A DNA stretch of 64,000 nucleotides, taken from the NCBI RefSeq assembly GCF_003115775.1, contig NZ_QEES01000002.1, positions 1,860,001-1,924,000 on the forward strand, written 5' to 3'. Every line of letters begins with the position of its first letter. Within the stretch, counting starts at the first letter, position 1. Source of the stretch: Cellulomonas sp. WB94. Lineage in GTDB: Bacteria; Actinomycetota; Actinomycetes; Actinomycetales; Cellulomonadaceae. Made by a program: the position numbers and the translations under genes. The notes under the pieces were generated by a model that was given only the letters and a program-made list of their open reading frames with translations, was not told the DNA's origin and ran no database searches. Shown here one piece after another: positions 1-9,447 of this stretch.

Positions 1-1135
1 GGGAGCCGGACGTGAGCGCCCAGGCGAGCCCGAACACGACGAGCCCCTGCCCCTGGTGCGTGGCGGCGCGGCTCCGCCCGCTGATCCCGAAGGTGACGCG
101 ACGGTTGGCTGTGGTGTTGGCGACCGCGGTGAGCAGGAGCGCCGTGACGTTGGCGGCCTGAGCGCCGATCGGGCCGCGCAGCAGGAGATACAGGAGCCCG
201 TAGGCCACCGTCGAGGCGACGCCGACGACGGCGAACCGCACGAGCTGGCGCAGCAGGGTCCCCCGCGCGTCGCCGGTGCCGTGGCTCGCGTCGTCGGGCC
301 CGGGCGGCGGGGCGTCGCCCACGAGCGGCAGGTGCGCGCGCAGCTCGGCGAGCGGCAGGCGTCCCGCGGCGAGGTCGCGACCGACGCGGGCGATGCCGCG
401 CAGGTCGGCCAGAGCGGTCGCGACGATGTCGACCCGGCTGTCGGGGTCGTCGACCCAGTCGACGGGCACCTCGTGGATGCGCAGCCCGGCCCGCTCGGCG
501 AGGACGAGCAGCTCGGTGTCGAAGAACCAGCCGGTGTCGGCGACCAGCGGCAGGAGCGCGTGCGCGGCGTCGGACCGGATCGCCTTGAACCCGCACTGCG
601 CGTCCGAGAACCGCGCCGCGAGCGTGCCTCGGAGGAGCAGGTTGTACGACCGCGAGATGACCTCGCGCGACGGGCCTCGCACGACGCGCGACGTGCGGCT
701 CAGTCGCGTGCCGATCGCGAGGTGCGAGTGCCCCGAGACGAGTGGCGCGATCAGCGGCAGGAGCGCGGACAGGTCGGTCGAGAGGTCCACGTCCATGTAC
801 GCGAACACCTGCGCGTCCGACGCGAGCCACGCGGCGTGCAGCGCGCGGCCACGGCCCCGCTCGTCGAGGTGCAGGACGCGCACCCCCGGCAGCTCGGCCG
901 CGAGGCGCTGCGCGATCTCGAGCGTGCCGTCGGTCGAGGCGTTGTCCGCGATGGTCAGGCGCGACGAGTAGGGCAGCTGGCTGTCGAGGAACGCGCGCGT
1001 CGTGCGCACCGCGCGCTCGAGGCCTGCGGCCTCGTCCAGGACCGGGATGACGAGGTCGAGGACCGGTGCGCTCGCGCCGGCGGTGAGCTCAGGGCGGAGC
1101 TCGGCCTGCGTCCTGCGGACTGTCGTGGTGTCCAT
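1..1135 (-). CDS. GT2 glycosyltransferase fused to GtrA-like membrane domain (partial, 3' end beyond the window)
   Basis: The protein reads leftward from an ATG at 1135 and is still open at position 1. Its N-terminal half (about residues 25-230) is a GT2 fold: LVIPVLDEA, the DNASTDGT loop, the YMDVDLSTD metal-binding aspartates and the DAQCGFKAI motif, as in dolichol-phosphate-mannose-synthase-like enzymes. The C-terminal part starting with RQLVRFAVVGVAST is a GtrA-type multi-spanning domain with an ANTTANRRVTF motif. Such fusions transfer sugars to a polyprenyl-phosphate carrier and may flip the product (family knowledge). The real substrate cannot be read. No clear Shine-Dalgarno was noted before the ATG. 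The next gene starts 62 bp away on the same strand. Confidence 0.85.
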   Translation of the reverse strand, partial: MDTTTVRRTQAELRPELTAGASAPVLDLVIPVLDEAAGLERAVRTTRAFLDSQLPYSSRLTIADNASTDGTLEIAQRLAAELPGVRVLHLDERGRGRALHAAWLASDAQVFAYMDVDLSTDLSALLPLIAPLVSGHSHLAIGTRLSRTSRVVRGPSREVISRSYNLLLRGTLAARFSDAQCGFKAIRSDAAHALLPLVADTGWFFDTELLVLAERAGLRIHEVPVDWVDDPDSRVDIVATALADLRGIARVGRDLAAGRLPLAELRAHLPLVGDAPPPGPDDASHGTGDARGTLLRQLVRFAVVGVASTVAYGLLYLLLRGPIGAQAANVTALLLTAVANTTANRRVTFGISGRSRAATHQGQGLVVFGLAWALTSGS

Positions 1136-1197
1136 GCGACCACCGTGGTCCGCCAAGGTCGGCAATCCCTGGACAGCACCTGTGCTGGGGCTATGAG

Positions 1198-2757
1198 CTA
1201 CGCGGCGGGGAGGCTCACGGTGAACGACGTCTGCCCCGGCGTGCCGTCGACCTCGATGGTGCCGCCGTGCGCCGTGACGACGGCGTGCACGATCGCCAGG
1301 CCCAGCCCGGTCGACGACCCGGCAGCGCGGTTGCGCGACGCGTCCCCGCGGGTGAACCGCTGGAAGAGGCGCGAGCGCAGCGGCTCGGGGATGCCCGGCC
1401 CGTCGTCCTGGACCCGGAACGTCACGACGTCGTCCGTCGCCCGCACGCTGACGACGACCGTGGTGCCAGGCGGCGTGTGGATGCGCGCGTTCGTGAGGAG
1501 GTTCGCGAGGACCTGCCGGAGCCGGGCCTCGTCGCCGAGCGCGAGCGTCGGCGCCGATCCCGCACCCGACGACGGCCCGTCGTCGTCCGGCTGGTCCGAC
1601 TCGTCCCCGTCGGAGCCCTGGCCGTCGAGCTCGAGGCGCCACAGATGGTCGGGACCGGCGGCGTGCGCGTCGGCGACGGCGTCGATCGCGAGCGACGAGA
1701 GGTCGACCTCGACCCGGTCGAGGTCCCGGCCCGCGTCCAGCCGGGCGAGCAGCAGCATGTCCTCGACGAGACCGGTCATGCGCTTCGTCTCGGACTCGAC
1801 GCGTGCCATCGCGTGCACGGCCGTGTCGGGCACAGGCTCGGGCAGCCGGCGGACGAGCTCGGCGTACCCGCGGATCGAGGCGAGCGGGGTCCGCAGCTCG
1901 TGGCTCGCGTCGGCGACGAACTGGCGCACCTGCGTCTCGGACTCGTGCCGGGCCGCGAGCGCCTGCTCGATGTGGCCGAGCATCTGGTTGAGGGCCGCGC
2001 CGACCTGCCCGACCTCGGTACCGGGGTCCGTGTCCTCGTCGGGCACGCGCTCGGCGAGCAGGACCTCGCCCCGATCGAGCGGCAGCTCGGCGACCCGCGT
2101 GGCGGTCGCGGCGACCCGGTTGAGGGGGCGCAGCTCGCGGCGCACGAGCACCGTGCCGGCCAGGCCCGCGAGCGCGAGCCCGACGACGGCGACGCCGACC
2201 TCGACGGCCACGTACTTCGCGACGGTCGCGGTCGCGGCGGCCGTCGGCAGGCCGGTCACCACGAGGGTCCCGGCGGTGCTGGTCGCGCCGATCACGCGGT
2301 AGCTGCCGAGGCCGTCGATCGCGACGGTCCGCGGCACACCGTCGGCGGGGGTCGCCGCGAGCGTCGTCGCCTGGGCGTCCGTCAGCCGCTGGAAGTCGCC
2401 GTTGTCGTCGAGGTACCCGGCGTTGACGACGCCGTCGGTCACATCGAGGTTGAGCGTCCCGACGTCCTGCCCGGGACCGCGCAGGCTGAAGGGTCGCGCG
2501 GCGCTCGCACTGGGCGTGGGCTCGGTCGGCTGGGCGTCGGAGCCCACGGCGCCCGGGAAGTCGGCGCGCGTCGGCGCATGGGCGGCGCGCTCGCTCGCGG
2601 ACACGAGCCGGGTGTCGAGCTGCCCGACGAGCGAGCCGCGCAGGGCGAGCGTCGAGGCGACACCCATCGTCCCCGCGAAGGCGGCCAGCAAGAGGATCAG
2701 CACGGCGACGATGCGGCGGCGCAGGGTCCAGCGGGTGCGCGGGGCGTGCCCGGTCAT
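1198..2757 (-). CDS. Sensor histidine kinase of an OmpR-type two-component system
   Basis: A membrane histidine kinase of about 519 residues. It has an N-terminal membrane segment (about 13-35), an extracytoplasmic domain of about 140 residues, a second membrane segment near residue 185, a HAMP region, a dimerisation/phosphoacceptor box (ASHELRTPLASIRGY) and an ATPase domain with N-box (LLTNARIHTP), DDGPGIPE and GLGLAIV motifs. It lies directly downstream of the response regulator on the same strand. A GTG at 2766 overlaps the regulator's stop as GTGA, so translational coupling with a start nine bases earlier than the chosen ATG is possible. The stimulus cannot be inferred. The sensor region has no recognisable PAS or CHASE motif. 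Confidence 0.93.
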   Translation of the reverse strand: MTGHAPRTRWTLRRRIVAVLILLLAAFAGTMGVASTLALRGSLVGQLDTRLVSASERAAHAPTRADFPGAVGSDAQPTEPTPSASAARPFSLRGPGQDVGTLNLDVTDGVVNAGYLDDNGDFQRLTDAQATTLAATPADGVPRTVAIDGLGSYRVIGATSTAGTLVVTGLPTAAATATVAKYVAVEVGVAVVGLALAGLAGTVLVRRELRPLNRVAATATRVAELPLDRGEVLLAERVPDEDTDPGTEVGQVGAALNQMLGHIEQALAARHESETQVRQFVADASHELRTPLASIRGYAELVRRLPEPVPDTAVHAMARVESETKRMTGLVEDMLLLARLDAGRDLDRVEVDLSSLAIDAVADAHAAGPDHLWRLELDGQGSDGDESDQPDDDGPSSGAGSAPTLALGDEARLRQVLANLLTNARIHTPPGTTVVVSVRATDDVVTFRVQDDGPGIPEPLRSRLFQRFTRGDASRNRAAGSSTGLGLAIVHAVVTAHGGTIEVDGTPGQTSFTVSLPAA

Positions 2758-2762
2758 GGCAG

Positions 2763-3512
2763 TCACGTGGTCGACGAGACCTCGCCGGGCTTCAGCACGT
2801 AGCCGACACCCCGCAGCGTGTGGATCATCGGGGAGCGACCCGCGTCGATCTTGCGGCGCAGGTAGGACACGTACAGCTCGACGATGTTGGCCTGGCCGCC
2901 GAAGTCGTACTGCCACACGCGGTCGAGGATCTGAGCCTTCGACAGCACCCGCTTCGGGTTGCGCATGAAGTAGCGGAGCAGCTCGAACTCGGTCGCGGTC
3001 AGGTGGATGTCCGCGCCGTCCCGCGAGACCTCGTGGCTGTCCTCGTCCATCACCAGGTCGCCGACGCGCAGCACGGCCTCCTCGCGCTCGCTGACGGCGC
3101 CCGCACGACGCAGCAGCGCACGCAGGCGCGCGACGACCTCCTCGAGGCTGAACGGCTTCGTCACGTAGTCGTCACCGCCGGCGGTCAGGCCCGCGACGCG
3201 GTCCTCGACGGCGTCCTTGGCGGTCAGGAACAGCACGGGGACGGTCGGGGCGGTTGCGCGGATGCGCCGCATCACCTCCAGGCCGGACAGGTCCGGCAGC
3301 ATGATGTCGAGCAGGATCACGTCCGGGTCGAACGACTTCGCGAGCTTGATCGCGGACTGACCGGTCAGCGCGTGCTCGACGTGCCAGCCCTCGTAGCGCA
3401 GCGCGGTCGAGAGGAGCTCGGCGAGGGTGGGCTCGTCGTCGACGACGAGGGCTCGCACGGGGGAGCCGTCGACGCGCAGGAGGTGGTCGCGCTGGGTAGC
3501 CGTTGTGGTCAT
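2763..3512 (-). CDS. OmpR/PhoB-family response regulator
   Basis: A 249-residue two-domain regulator. The receiver has the acidic pair in ALVVDDEP, the phospho-acceptor aspartate in DVILLDIMLPDLSG, the conserved threonine in LFLTAKD and the lysine in YVTKPFSLEE. A winged-helix DNA-binding domain follows (about 145-245) with ATEFELLRYFM and YLRRKID. It resembles the MprA/TcrA class of actinobacterial regulators. It is first in an operon with the downstream kinase (overlap or a few bases). The opposite side is a 193-bp gap to a gene on the + strand. The target genes are unknown. Confidence 0.95.
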   Translation of the reverse strand: MTTTATQRDHLLRVDGSPVRALVVDDEPTLAELLSTALRYEGWHVEHALTGQSAIKLAKSFDPDVILLDIMLPDLSGLEVMRRIRATAPTVPVLFLTAKDAVEDRVAGLTAGGDDYVTKPFSLEEVVARLRALLRRAGAVSEREEAVLRVGDLVMDEDSHEVSRDGADIHLTATEFELLRYFMRNPKRVLSKAQILDRVWQYDFGGQANIVELYVSYLRRKIDAGRSPMIHTLRGVGYVLKPGEVSSTT

Positions 3513-3705
3513 GCGAGCATCGTGCGCCCGCCGGCTGAGTGCTCTCTGACTGCTTCCTGTGAATCGCCTGTGGCCGTGTCAGACGCCTCGCCCGTCGTCT
3601 TCACAGTGATCCGGGTGCGCGGTCCCAGACGACGCACAGGCTCCGGGCGTTGCGTCGGTGGTGGCCGCCGGTGGTGGCAGCACAGTGTCGACGAGAGGAA
3701 CGGTC

Positions 3706-4071
3706 ATGGCAGCCACGCTCGCCCTGGAAACCGGGATCGACGGCTCAGCGCAGCAGCCCGCGCAGGATGCGGGGCCGGGCACCGCCTGGTTCACCGCGAC
3801 GGTGCGGCCGGCCGGGGTGTTCGGCTGCGCCGACGCGGGCCGTCTGCGGGCCCTGCTCGACGCGTTGTCGTCGTGCGCGTCGATGGTCGTCCTCGACCTG
3901 GCGGCCGCCCAGCTGTGCAGCCTCGACACAGCGATGGTCGTCGACGAAGCGGCCCGGCGGCTGGAGGCGGCAGGGGGAGCCCTGGTCTGCGTGCACGCGG
4001 ACCCGCCGTCGCTCGCCCACCTCGCGGCAGCCGGCCCCCACACGGTGCTCATGCCGGCGTCGGTGCCCTGA
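3706..4071 (+). CDS. STAS-domain protein (anti-sigma-factor antagonist-like)
   Basis: A 121-residue single-domain protein. The ATG at 3706 is preferred because GAGAGGA lies 6 nt upstream; an ATG at 3658 lacks this. The fold signature is the STAS pattern: a beta strand (TAWFTATVRPAGVF), then MVVLDLAAAQLCSLDTAMVV with an SLD at the usual phosphorylation loop, then ALVCVHADP. In SpoIIAA/RsbV-type proteins the loop serine is phosphorylated by an RsbW-type kinase and dephosphorylated by a PP2C/SpoIIE phosphatase. Candidates for both partners lie elsewhere in the window (44354 and 10478). The domain is a divergent STAS member, so partner identity is inference. Confidence 0.7.
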   Translation: MAATLALETGIDGSAQQPAQDAGPGTAWFTATVRPAGVFGCADAGRLRALLDALSSCASMVVLDLAAAQLCSLDTAMVVDEAARRLEAAGGALVCVHADPPSLAHLAAAGPHTVLMPASVP

Positions 4072-4139
4072 CCTCCTCGCCGCTGACCTCGGCGAGCGCG
4101 GTGACCTCGGGAGGTGCGCCGCCTCGATACGGTGGGGCG

Positions 4140-5081
4140 GTGACACGCGCAGAGGCAGCCGCCCGTCGGGTCCATGGCGCCATCGCGCCGGGGGTCGTCG
4201 TCGCCCTGAGCTCGGCGGTCGGCGTCTGGCTCGCGTGGCGCGTCTTCGTCGACACGTGGGCCGGTCAGCGCGTCGAGCGGGCGACGCTGCAGGGCGCCCG
4301 GTACGGGCAGAACCGGCTGTGGCACGTCGCGGAGCCGATCCTGTCGGTCGTGTCGATCTGGTTCATCGTGATCGTGGTGCTCGTCGCCGTGCTCGTCGCG
4401 ATCCTCCGGCGCCGCTGGATGCTCGCGGCCCAGGTCGCCGTGCTGATGGCCGGGGCCAACCTCACGACCCGCGTCCTCAAGGTCGGGCTGATCGACCGAC
4501 CCGACCTCGGGATCCCCGGGCCGGGCTTCAACACCCTGCCCAGCGGGCACACGACGGCTGCCGCCTCCGTCGCAGCCGTGGTCGTCCTCGTCGTGCCGCC
4601 CCGCGTGCGTCCGTGGGCGGCGGTGTTCGGTGGCCTGTACACGGCGGCCACCGGCGTCTCGACGCTCGTCGGGCAGTGGCACCGGCCGAGCGACGTCATC
4701 GCGGCGATCCTCGTGGTGCTCTGCTGGAGCGGTGTCGCGTGCGCCCTCGTGGCGTGGCGACCCGGTCCCGCGAGGCGCGGCCCGACCGGTGCGCCGACGA
4801 CCGCGACAGCCCAGCTCGCGCTCGCGGCGGGTACCGGGCGGGGCTCGTCGGGCACGCGGACGGGCGCGGTCCTCCTCCTTCTCGTGACGCTCGTCGCGCT
4901 CGTCCCGGCGACGCTCGCCCTGCATCGCTCGTGGACGACAGGGGGCCAGCTGAGCACTCGCGGGGAGCTCTTGACGGCCTACGCCGGCGGTGCGTCCGGG
5001 GTCGTCGCGGCCAGCGCTCTGGGCTTCGCGATCCTCCTGGTTCTGCGCCACGTGACGACGGCGCGCGTCGGAGCGGCTTGA
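4140..5081 (+). CDS. PAP2-superfamily membrane phosphatase
   Basis: A membrane protein of 313 residues with about six transmembrane segments. All three phosphatidic-acid-phosphatase motifs are present: K-x6-RP (KVGLIDRP), PSGHTTAA, and the final H-x3-D in GQWHRPSDV. The family dephosphorylates lipid phosphates or undecaprenyl diphosphate on the outer face of the membrane. An extra C-terminal extension of about 110 residues carries two more hydrophobic segments. The GTG at 4140 was chosen because a TACGGT hexamer (4128-4133) lies exactly 6 nt upstream with no Shine-Dalgarno, as expected for a leaderless transcript. Confidence 0.86.
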   Translation: MTRAEAAARRVHGAIAPGVVVALSSAVGVWLAWRVFVDTWAGQRVERATLQGARYGQNRLWHVAEPILSVVSIWFIVIVVLVAVLVAILRRRWMLAAQVAVLMAGANLTTRVLKVGLIDRPDLGIPGPGFNTLPSGHTTAAASVAAVVVLVVPPRVRPWAAVFGGLYTAATGVSTLVGQWHRPSDVIAAILVVLCWSGVACALVAWRPGPARRGPTGAPTTATAQLALAAGTGRGSSGTRTGAVLLLLVTLVALVPATLALHRSWTTGGQLSTRGELLTAYAGGASGVVAASALGFAILLVLRHVTTARVGAA

Positions 5082-5207
5082 CCAAGGGTCGTAGAGTCGC
5101 CCCGGCGGCAGGTCCGAGGTCCCCTCCAGGACCGTCGGGACCGATCCGCCGCACGGGGAGCCCAGCCGGCGAGCCGGGTCCCACGCAGACGAGGAAGCAG
5201 GAAGCGC

Positions 5208-8033
5208 ATGTCCGCAGGTCGCAAGCTGGTCATCGTGGAGTCGCCCGCGAAGGCGCGCACGATCGCCGGGTACCTCGGCGAGGGGTACGACGTGGAGGCG
5301 AGCGTCGGGCACATCCGAGACCTGCCGCAGCCCAGCGAGCTGCCCGCCGACATGAAGAAGGGGCCGTTCGGCAAGTTCGCTGTCGACGTCGACAACGGCT
5401 TCGCCCCGTACTACGTCGTCGACTCGGACAAGAAGAAGAAGGTCTCGGAGCTCAAGCGGCTCCTGAAGGACTCCGACGAGCTCTTCCTCGCGACCGATGA
5501 GGACCGCGAGGGCGAGGCCATCGCGTGGCACCTGCTCCAGGAGCTCAAGCCCAAGGTGCCGGTCAAGCGGATGGTCTTCCACGAGATCACCCGCGAGGCG
5601 ATCCAGCGGGCGCTCGAGAACACCCGCGAGCTCGACACGCGCATGGTCGACGCCCAGGAGACGCGGCGCATCCTCGACCGCCTGTACGGCTACGAGGTGT
5701 CGCCGGTGCTGTGGCGCAAGGTCCGTCAGGGCCTGTCCGCCGGTCGCGTGCAGTCGGTCGCGACCCGGATGGTCGTCGAGCGTGAGCGTGAGCGCATGGC
5801 GTTCCGCACCGCCGAGTACTGGGACGTCGCCGGGACCTTCGCGCGCACCGAGGTGCCCGACGACGCCGCCCGCGGCTCGTTCGGCGCGAAGCTCGTCCAG
5901 GTCGACGGCAAGCGGGTGGCGTCGGGCCGGGACTTCGACGACCGCGGCGTGCTCACGGGCGCCGACGTGCGCCACCTCGACGAGGCGAGCGCGACCGCCC
6001 TGGTCGCCGGGCTCGACGGCGCCGAGTTCACCGTGCGCAGCCTCGAGACCAAGCCGTACTCCCGCAAGCCCGCCGCCCCGTTCACCACCTCGACGCTCCA
6101 GCAGGAGGCCGGCCGCAAGCTGCGCCTCGGCTCGCGGCAGACGATGCGGACCGCGCAGTCGCTCTACGAGAACGGCTACATCACCTACATGCGGACCGAC
6201 TCGCCCGTGCTGAGCGCGCAGGCGATCGACGCCGCCCGCCGCCAGGCCGCCGAGCTGTACGGCGCCGAGTACGTCCCGGACAAGGCGCGTGTCTACGCGA
6301 GCAAGTCCAAGAGCGCGCAGGAGGCCCACGAGGCCATCCGTCCCGCGGGTGACCACTTCCGCACGCCGGCCCAGGTGGCCCGCGAGCTGTCGGGTGACCA
6401 GTTCCGGCTCTACGAGCTGATCTGGAAGCGCACCGTCGCGTCCCAGATGGCCGACTCGCGCGGGTCGACCGCGTCGGTGCGCCTCGCGGCGACCGCACGC
6501 CTCTCGACGCCCGCGGCCTCCGGGTCGCCGCTCGGTGACCGGGACCTCGACGCGGTGTTCGCGGCGTCGGGCACGGTCATCACGTTCCGCGGCTTCATGG
6601 CCGCGTACGAGGAGGGCCGCGACGCCGACCGCTACGAGGAGCCCGCCGCCGGGTCGAAGGGCTCGGGCGACGACAAGGCCGAGGAGCGCGAGTCCCGCCT
6701 GCCGCAGATGGCCGAGGGTGACGCGCTCGCGGCCGACGACCTGACCGCCGACGGCCACCGGACCTCCCCGCCGCCGCGCTACACCGAGGCGAGCCTCGTC
6801 AAGGCGCTCGAGGAGCGCGGGATCGGACGCCCGTCGACCTACGCGGCGACCATCTCCGTGATCCAGGACCGCGGGTACGTGACGGGCCGCGGTCAGGCGC
6901 TCGTGCCGAGCTGGCTCGCGTTCGCGGTGACGCGCCTGCTCGAGGAGAACTTCGGCTCGCTCGTCGACTACGACTTCACGGCCGAGATGGAGCAGGACCT
7001 CGACGAGATCGCCGCGGGCGACCGCGACCGGGTCGAGTGGTTGACCGAGTTCTACTTCGGTGCCGCCTCGGGCAAGACCGAGGGCCTCGGCCTGCGGGAC
7101 CTCGTGGCGAACCTCGGCGACATCGACGCCCGCGAGGTGAACTCGATCGACATCGGTGACGGCATCACGCTGCGCGTCGGCCGCTACGGCCCGTACATCG
7201 AGGAGACGGGCGTCCAGGCGGTCGGCGCCGAGGACGGCACCCCGCGCCGCGCGTCGGTCCCCGAGGACCTCGCACCCGATGAGCTGACGGTCGCCAAGGC
7301 GCGCGAGCTCCTCGAGACACAGCCCGACGGTGACATCGTGCTCGGCGAGGACCCGGTGACGGGCACGCCGATCGTCGCGCGCAACGGCCGCTACGGCCCG
7401 TACGTCACCGAGGTGCTCCGCGAGCCCGAGCTGGACCCGGCCCTGAGCGCCGCGGCCAAGAAGCGGGCGCTCGCGGCCGCGCCCAAGCCCCGCACGGGCT
7501 CGCTGCTCAAGTCGATGCAGCTCCAGACGATCACGCTCGACGACGCCCTGCGGCTCCTGTCGCTGCCGCGCGTGGTCGGCACCGACCCCGAGTCGGGCGT
7601 CGAGATCACGGCGCAGAACGGCCGGTACGGGCCGTACCTGAAGCGGGGGACGGACTCGCGCACGCTGCCGACCGAGGAGGCAATGTTCGACGTCACCCTC
7701 GAGGAGGCCCTCGCGATCTACGCGCAGCCCAAGCGTGGGCGGGGCGTCAGCGCGACCGCTCCGCTGCGCGAGCTCGGCGAGGACCCGGTCTCGAAGAAGC
7801 CGGTCGTCCTCAAGGAGGGTCGATTCGGCGCCTACGTGACCGACGGCGAGACGAACGCGACGCTCCGCAAGGAGGACGCGGTCGAGACGATCACGCCCGA
7901 GCGCGCGGCCGAGCTGCTCGCGGAGAAGCGTGCGCGGGGACCGGTCAAGAAGAAGGCCCCGGTCCGCAAGGCGGCCGCACCGCGCAAGGCTGCGGCGAAG
8001 GCCCCAGCCAAGGCTCGCGCCACCAAGGCCTGA
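5208..8033 (+). CDS. topA: DNA topoisomerase I (type IA)
   Basis: Relaxes negatively supercoiled DNA through a 5'-phosphotyrosyl intermediate. At 941 residues it has the usual actinobacterial length. The TOPRIM domain starts at KLVIVESPAKARTI and carries the acidic triad (ATDEDREGE). The catalytic tyrosine is Y327 in YITYMRTDS. The C-terminal part holds repeated NGRYGPY/GRFGAYV modules, and the tail is a lysine/alanine-rich basic stretch of about 35 residues, as in mycobacterial TopA. GAGGAAG sits upstream of the ATG. The gene ends at a strong bidirectional hairpin before the convergent glycerol dehydrogenase. Confidence 0.98.
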   Translation: MSAGRKLVIVESPAKARTIAGYLGEGYDVEASVGHIRDLPQPSELPADMKKGPFGKFAVDVDNGFAPYYVVDSDKKKKVSELKRLLKDSDELFLATDEDREGEAIAWHLLQELKPKVPVKRMVFHEITREAIQRALENTRELDTRMVDAQETRRILDRLYGYEVSPVLWRKVRQGLSAGRVQSVATRMVVERERERMAFRTAEYWDVAGTFARTEVPDDAARGSFGAKLVQVDGKRVASGRDFDDRGVLTGADVRHLDEASATALVAGLDGAEFTVRSLETKPYSRKPAAPFTTSTLQQEAGRKLRLGSRQTMRTAQSLYENGYITYMRTDSPVLSAQAIDAARRQAAELYGAEYVPDKARVYASKSKSAQEAHEAIRPAGDHFRTPAQVARELSGDQFRLYELIWKRTVASQMADSRGSTASVRLAATARLSTPAASGSPLGDRDLDAVFAASGTVITFRGFMAAYEEGRDADRYEEPAAGSKGSGDDKAEERESRLPQMAEGDALAADDLTADGHRTSPPPRYTEASLVKALEERGIGRPSTYAATISVIQDRGYVTGRGQALVPSWLAFAVTRLLEENFGSLVDYDFTAEMEQDLDEIAAGDRDRVEWLTEFYFGAASGKTEGLGLRDLVANLGDIDAREVNSIDIGDGITLRVGRYGPYIEETGVQAVGAEDGTPRRASVPEDLAPDELTVAKARELLETQPDGDIVLGEDPVTGTPIVARNGRYGPYVTEVLREPELDPALSAAAKKRALAAAPKPRTGSLLKSMQLQTITLDDALRLLSLPRVVGTDPESGVEITAQNGRYGPYLKRGTDSRTLPTEEAMFDVTLEEALAIYAQPKRGRGVSATAPLRELGEDPVSKKPVVLKEGRFGAYVTDGETNATLRKEDAVETITPERAAELLAEKRARGPVKKKAPVRKAAAPRKAAAKAPAKARATKA

Positions 8034-8038
8034 GGACC

Positions 8039-8073
8039 GCGCCCGGACCGGCCGACGGGCCGGGTCCGGGCGC
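8039..8073. terminator. Bidirectional hairpin between topA and the convergent dehydrogenase gene
   Basis: A GC-rich inverted repeat of about 15 bp per arm with a short loop starts 6 bp after the topA stop and ends 25 bp before the stop of the convergent gene. One G is bulged in the right arm. There is no U-tract, as is common in actinobacteria. Confidence 0.7.
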
Positions 8074-8097
8074 GGCGCAGGGTGAATGGGCGCGGGG

Positions 8098-9246
8098 TCA
8101 GTGGGCGCTGTGCAGGACGGGCTCGGGCAGCCCCGCGTCGGCACGCACGCCGCGTGAGAACCCCTCGATCGACCGCAGCGCGTCGACCAGCTCGGGGACA
8201 CGCACCGGGAACGGCATCGCGTGGATCGTCTCGCCCGGTGCGGTCGCGGCGACGGCGACGCGGGTCAGGTCGTCGAGGTCCCCGGTTGCGAGCCCGACCT
8301 CGGTGAGCGTGTTGGGCAGACCCACGCGGGTCGTGAACTCGACGAAGTCGCGGATCTCCTGGGTCGGCGCGCCCTCGAGCACGAGCTGTGTGAGCGAGCC
8401 GATGTTGACCTTCTGACCGTGCGTGAGCCCGTGGGTCTGGGGTGCGGCGGTCAGCCCGTTGTGGATCGCGTGCGCCGCGGCGAGGCCGCCCGACTCGAAA
8501 CCGAGCCCGGACAGCAGCGTGTTCGCCTCGACGACCTTCTCGACCGCGGGCGTCACGAGGTGGTCCTTGACGGCCGCGATGGCGGGTAGCGCGTTCTCCC
8601 ACAGGATGTCCCACGACAGCTTCGCGAGCGCGGTGCCCGTCATGGTGGGCAGGCCACCCGCCATGGTCGTCGAGCCGGCCCTCGCGACAGCCCTCGCCTC
8701 GATCCACGTCGCGAGCGCGTCGCCGACGCCTGCCACCAGGAACCGCACCGGCGCGTCGGCGACGAGCTGGGTGTCGACGAGCACGAGGTCGGGGTTGTGC
8801 GGGAAGAACCGGTACTCCACGAACGTGCCGTCCTCGGTGTAGATCACCGAGAGCGCCGAGCACGGGGCGTCGGTCGAGGCGACCGTCGGGACGGACACCC
8901 AGCGGACCCCGGCGAGGTGGCCGGCGGCCTTGACGGCGTCGATCGTGCTGCCGCCTCCGACCCCGACGACGACGTCGGCTCCCGTGGCACGGATGCGGTC
9001 GGCGATCGCGTCGACGGACGCTGCCGTGGCGTACACGCCGAACTCGTCCCGGGTCAGCGGCAGGCCGGCGTCGGCGAACGACCGCGTGACGGCGTCGGAG
9101 ACGAGACCCCACACGACGTCGTCGGCCACGACGAGCGGGACCGTGCCGATGGGTGCGACGAACTCGCCGAGGCGGGCGATCGCGCCCCGGGCCTGCGCGT
9201 AGCGGGCCGGGCTGATGACTGTGCGGACGGGAAGCTGGTCGGACAT
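8098..9246 (-). CDS. Glycerol dehydrogenase-like, iron/zinc-dependent alcohol dehydrogenase family
   Basis: A 382-residue member of the GldA/iron-ADH family that oxidises glycerol to dihydroxyacetone with NAD+ (family role). The nucleotide-binding glycine motif is VVGVGGGSTIDAVKAAG. Metal ligands are expected in the GDALATWIEA, AHAIHNGL and GLTHGQKVNIG segments, and both histidine motifs are intact. A strong GAGGAGAG precedes the ATG. It is divergent from the Gfo/Idh/MocA oxidoreductase across 201 bp and convergent with topA. Glycerol-1-phosphate dehydrogenase is a related alternative, but the PTVASTDAPCSALSVIY segment fits GldA best. Confidence 0.88.
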   Translation of the reverse strand: MSDQLPVRTVISPARYAQARGAIARLGEFVAPIGTVPLVVADDVVWGLVSDAVTRSFADAGLPLTRDEFGVYATAASVDAIADRIRATGADVVVGVGGGSTIDAVKAAGHLAGVRWVSVPTVASTDAPCSALSVIYTEDGTFVEYRFFPHNPDLVLVDTQLVADAPVRFLVAGVGDALATWIEARAVARAGSTTMAGGLPTMTGTALAKLSWDILWENALPAIAAVKDHLVTPAVEKVVEANTLLSGLGFESGGLAAAHAIHNGLTAAPQTHGLTHGQKVNIGSLTQLVLEGAPTQEIRDFVEFTTRVGLPNTLTEVGLATGDLDDLTRVAVAATAPGETIHAMPFPVRVPELVDALRSIEGFSRGVRADAGLPEPVLHSAH

Positions 9247-9447
9247 GGGCTCTCCTCGCGGGTCGCGCCGCGGGAAGGGGCATCCGTCGAGGTCGGCGGC
9301 GATCCCGCGACCTGCCCACCGAACCACGGTCACGCCCGACCCGACGGGGGACCTCGGTCCCTGTGCGGCGCCGATCGGCTCGCCCCGGCGAGGGGCTGAG
9401 CGCCGTGGGCCGGGCGCCGCGACCTGGCCGGGCGCTAGGTTGAGGGC

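Noticed and set aside
56-2302. A 748-codon + strand frame
   Set aside because: It runs antisense to the GT2-GtrA and histidine-kinase genes, which have clear domains.
3579-8201. A 1,540-codon open frame antisense to topA and neighbours
   Set aside because: It is the shadow of GC-rich genes on the + strand; the protein is low-complexity arginine/alanine text with no family motif, while topA on the other strand is unmistakable.
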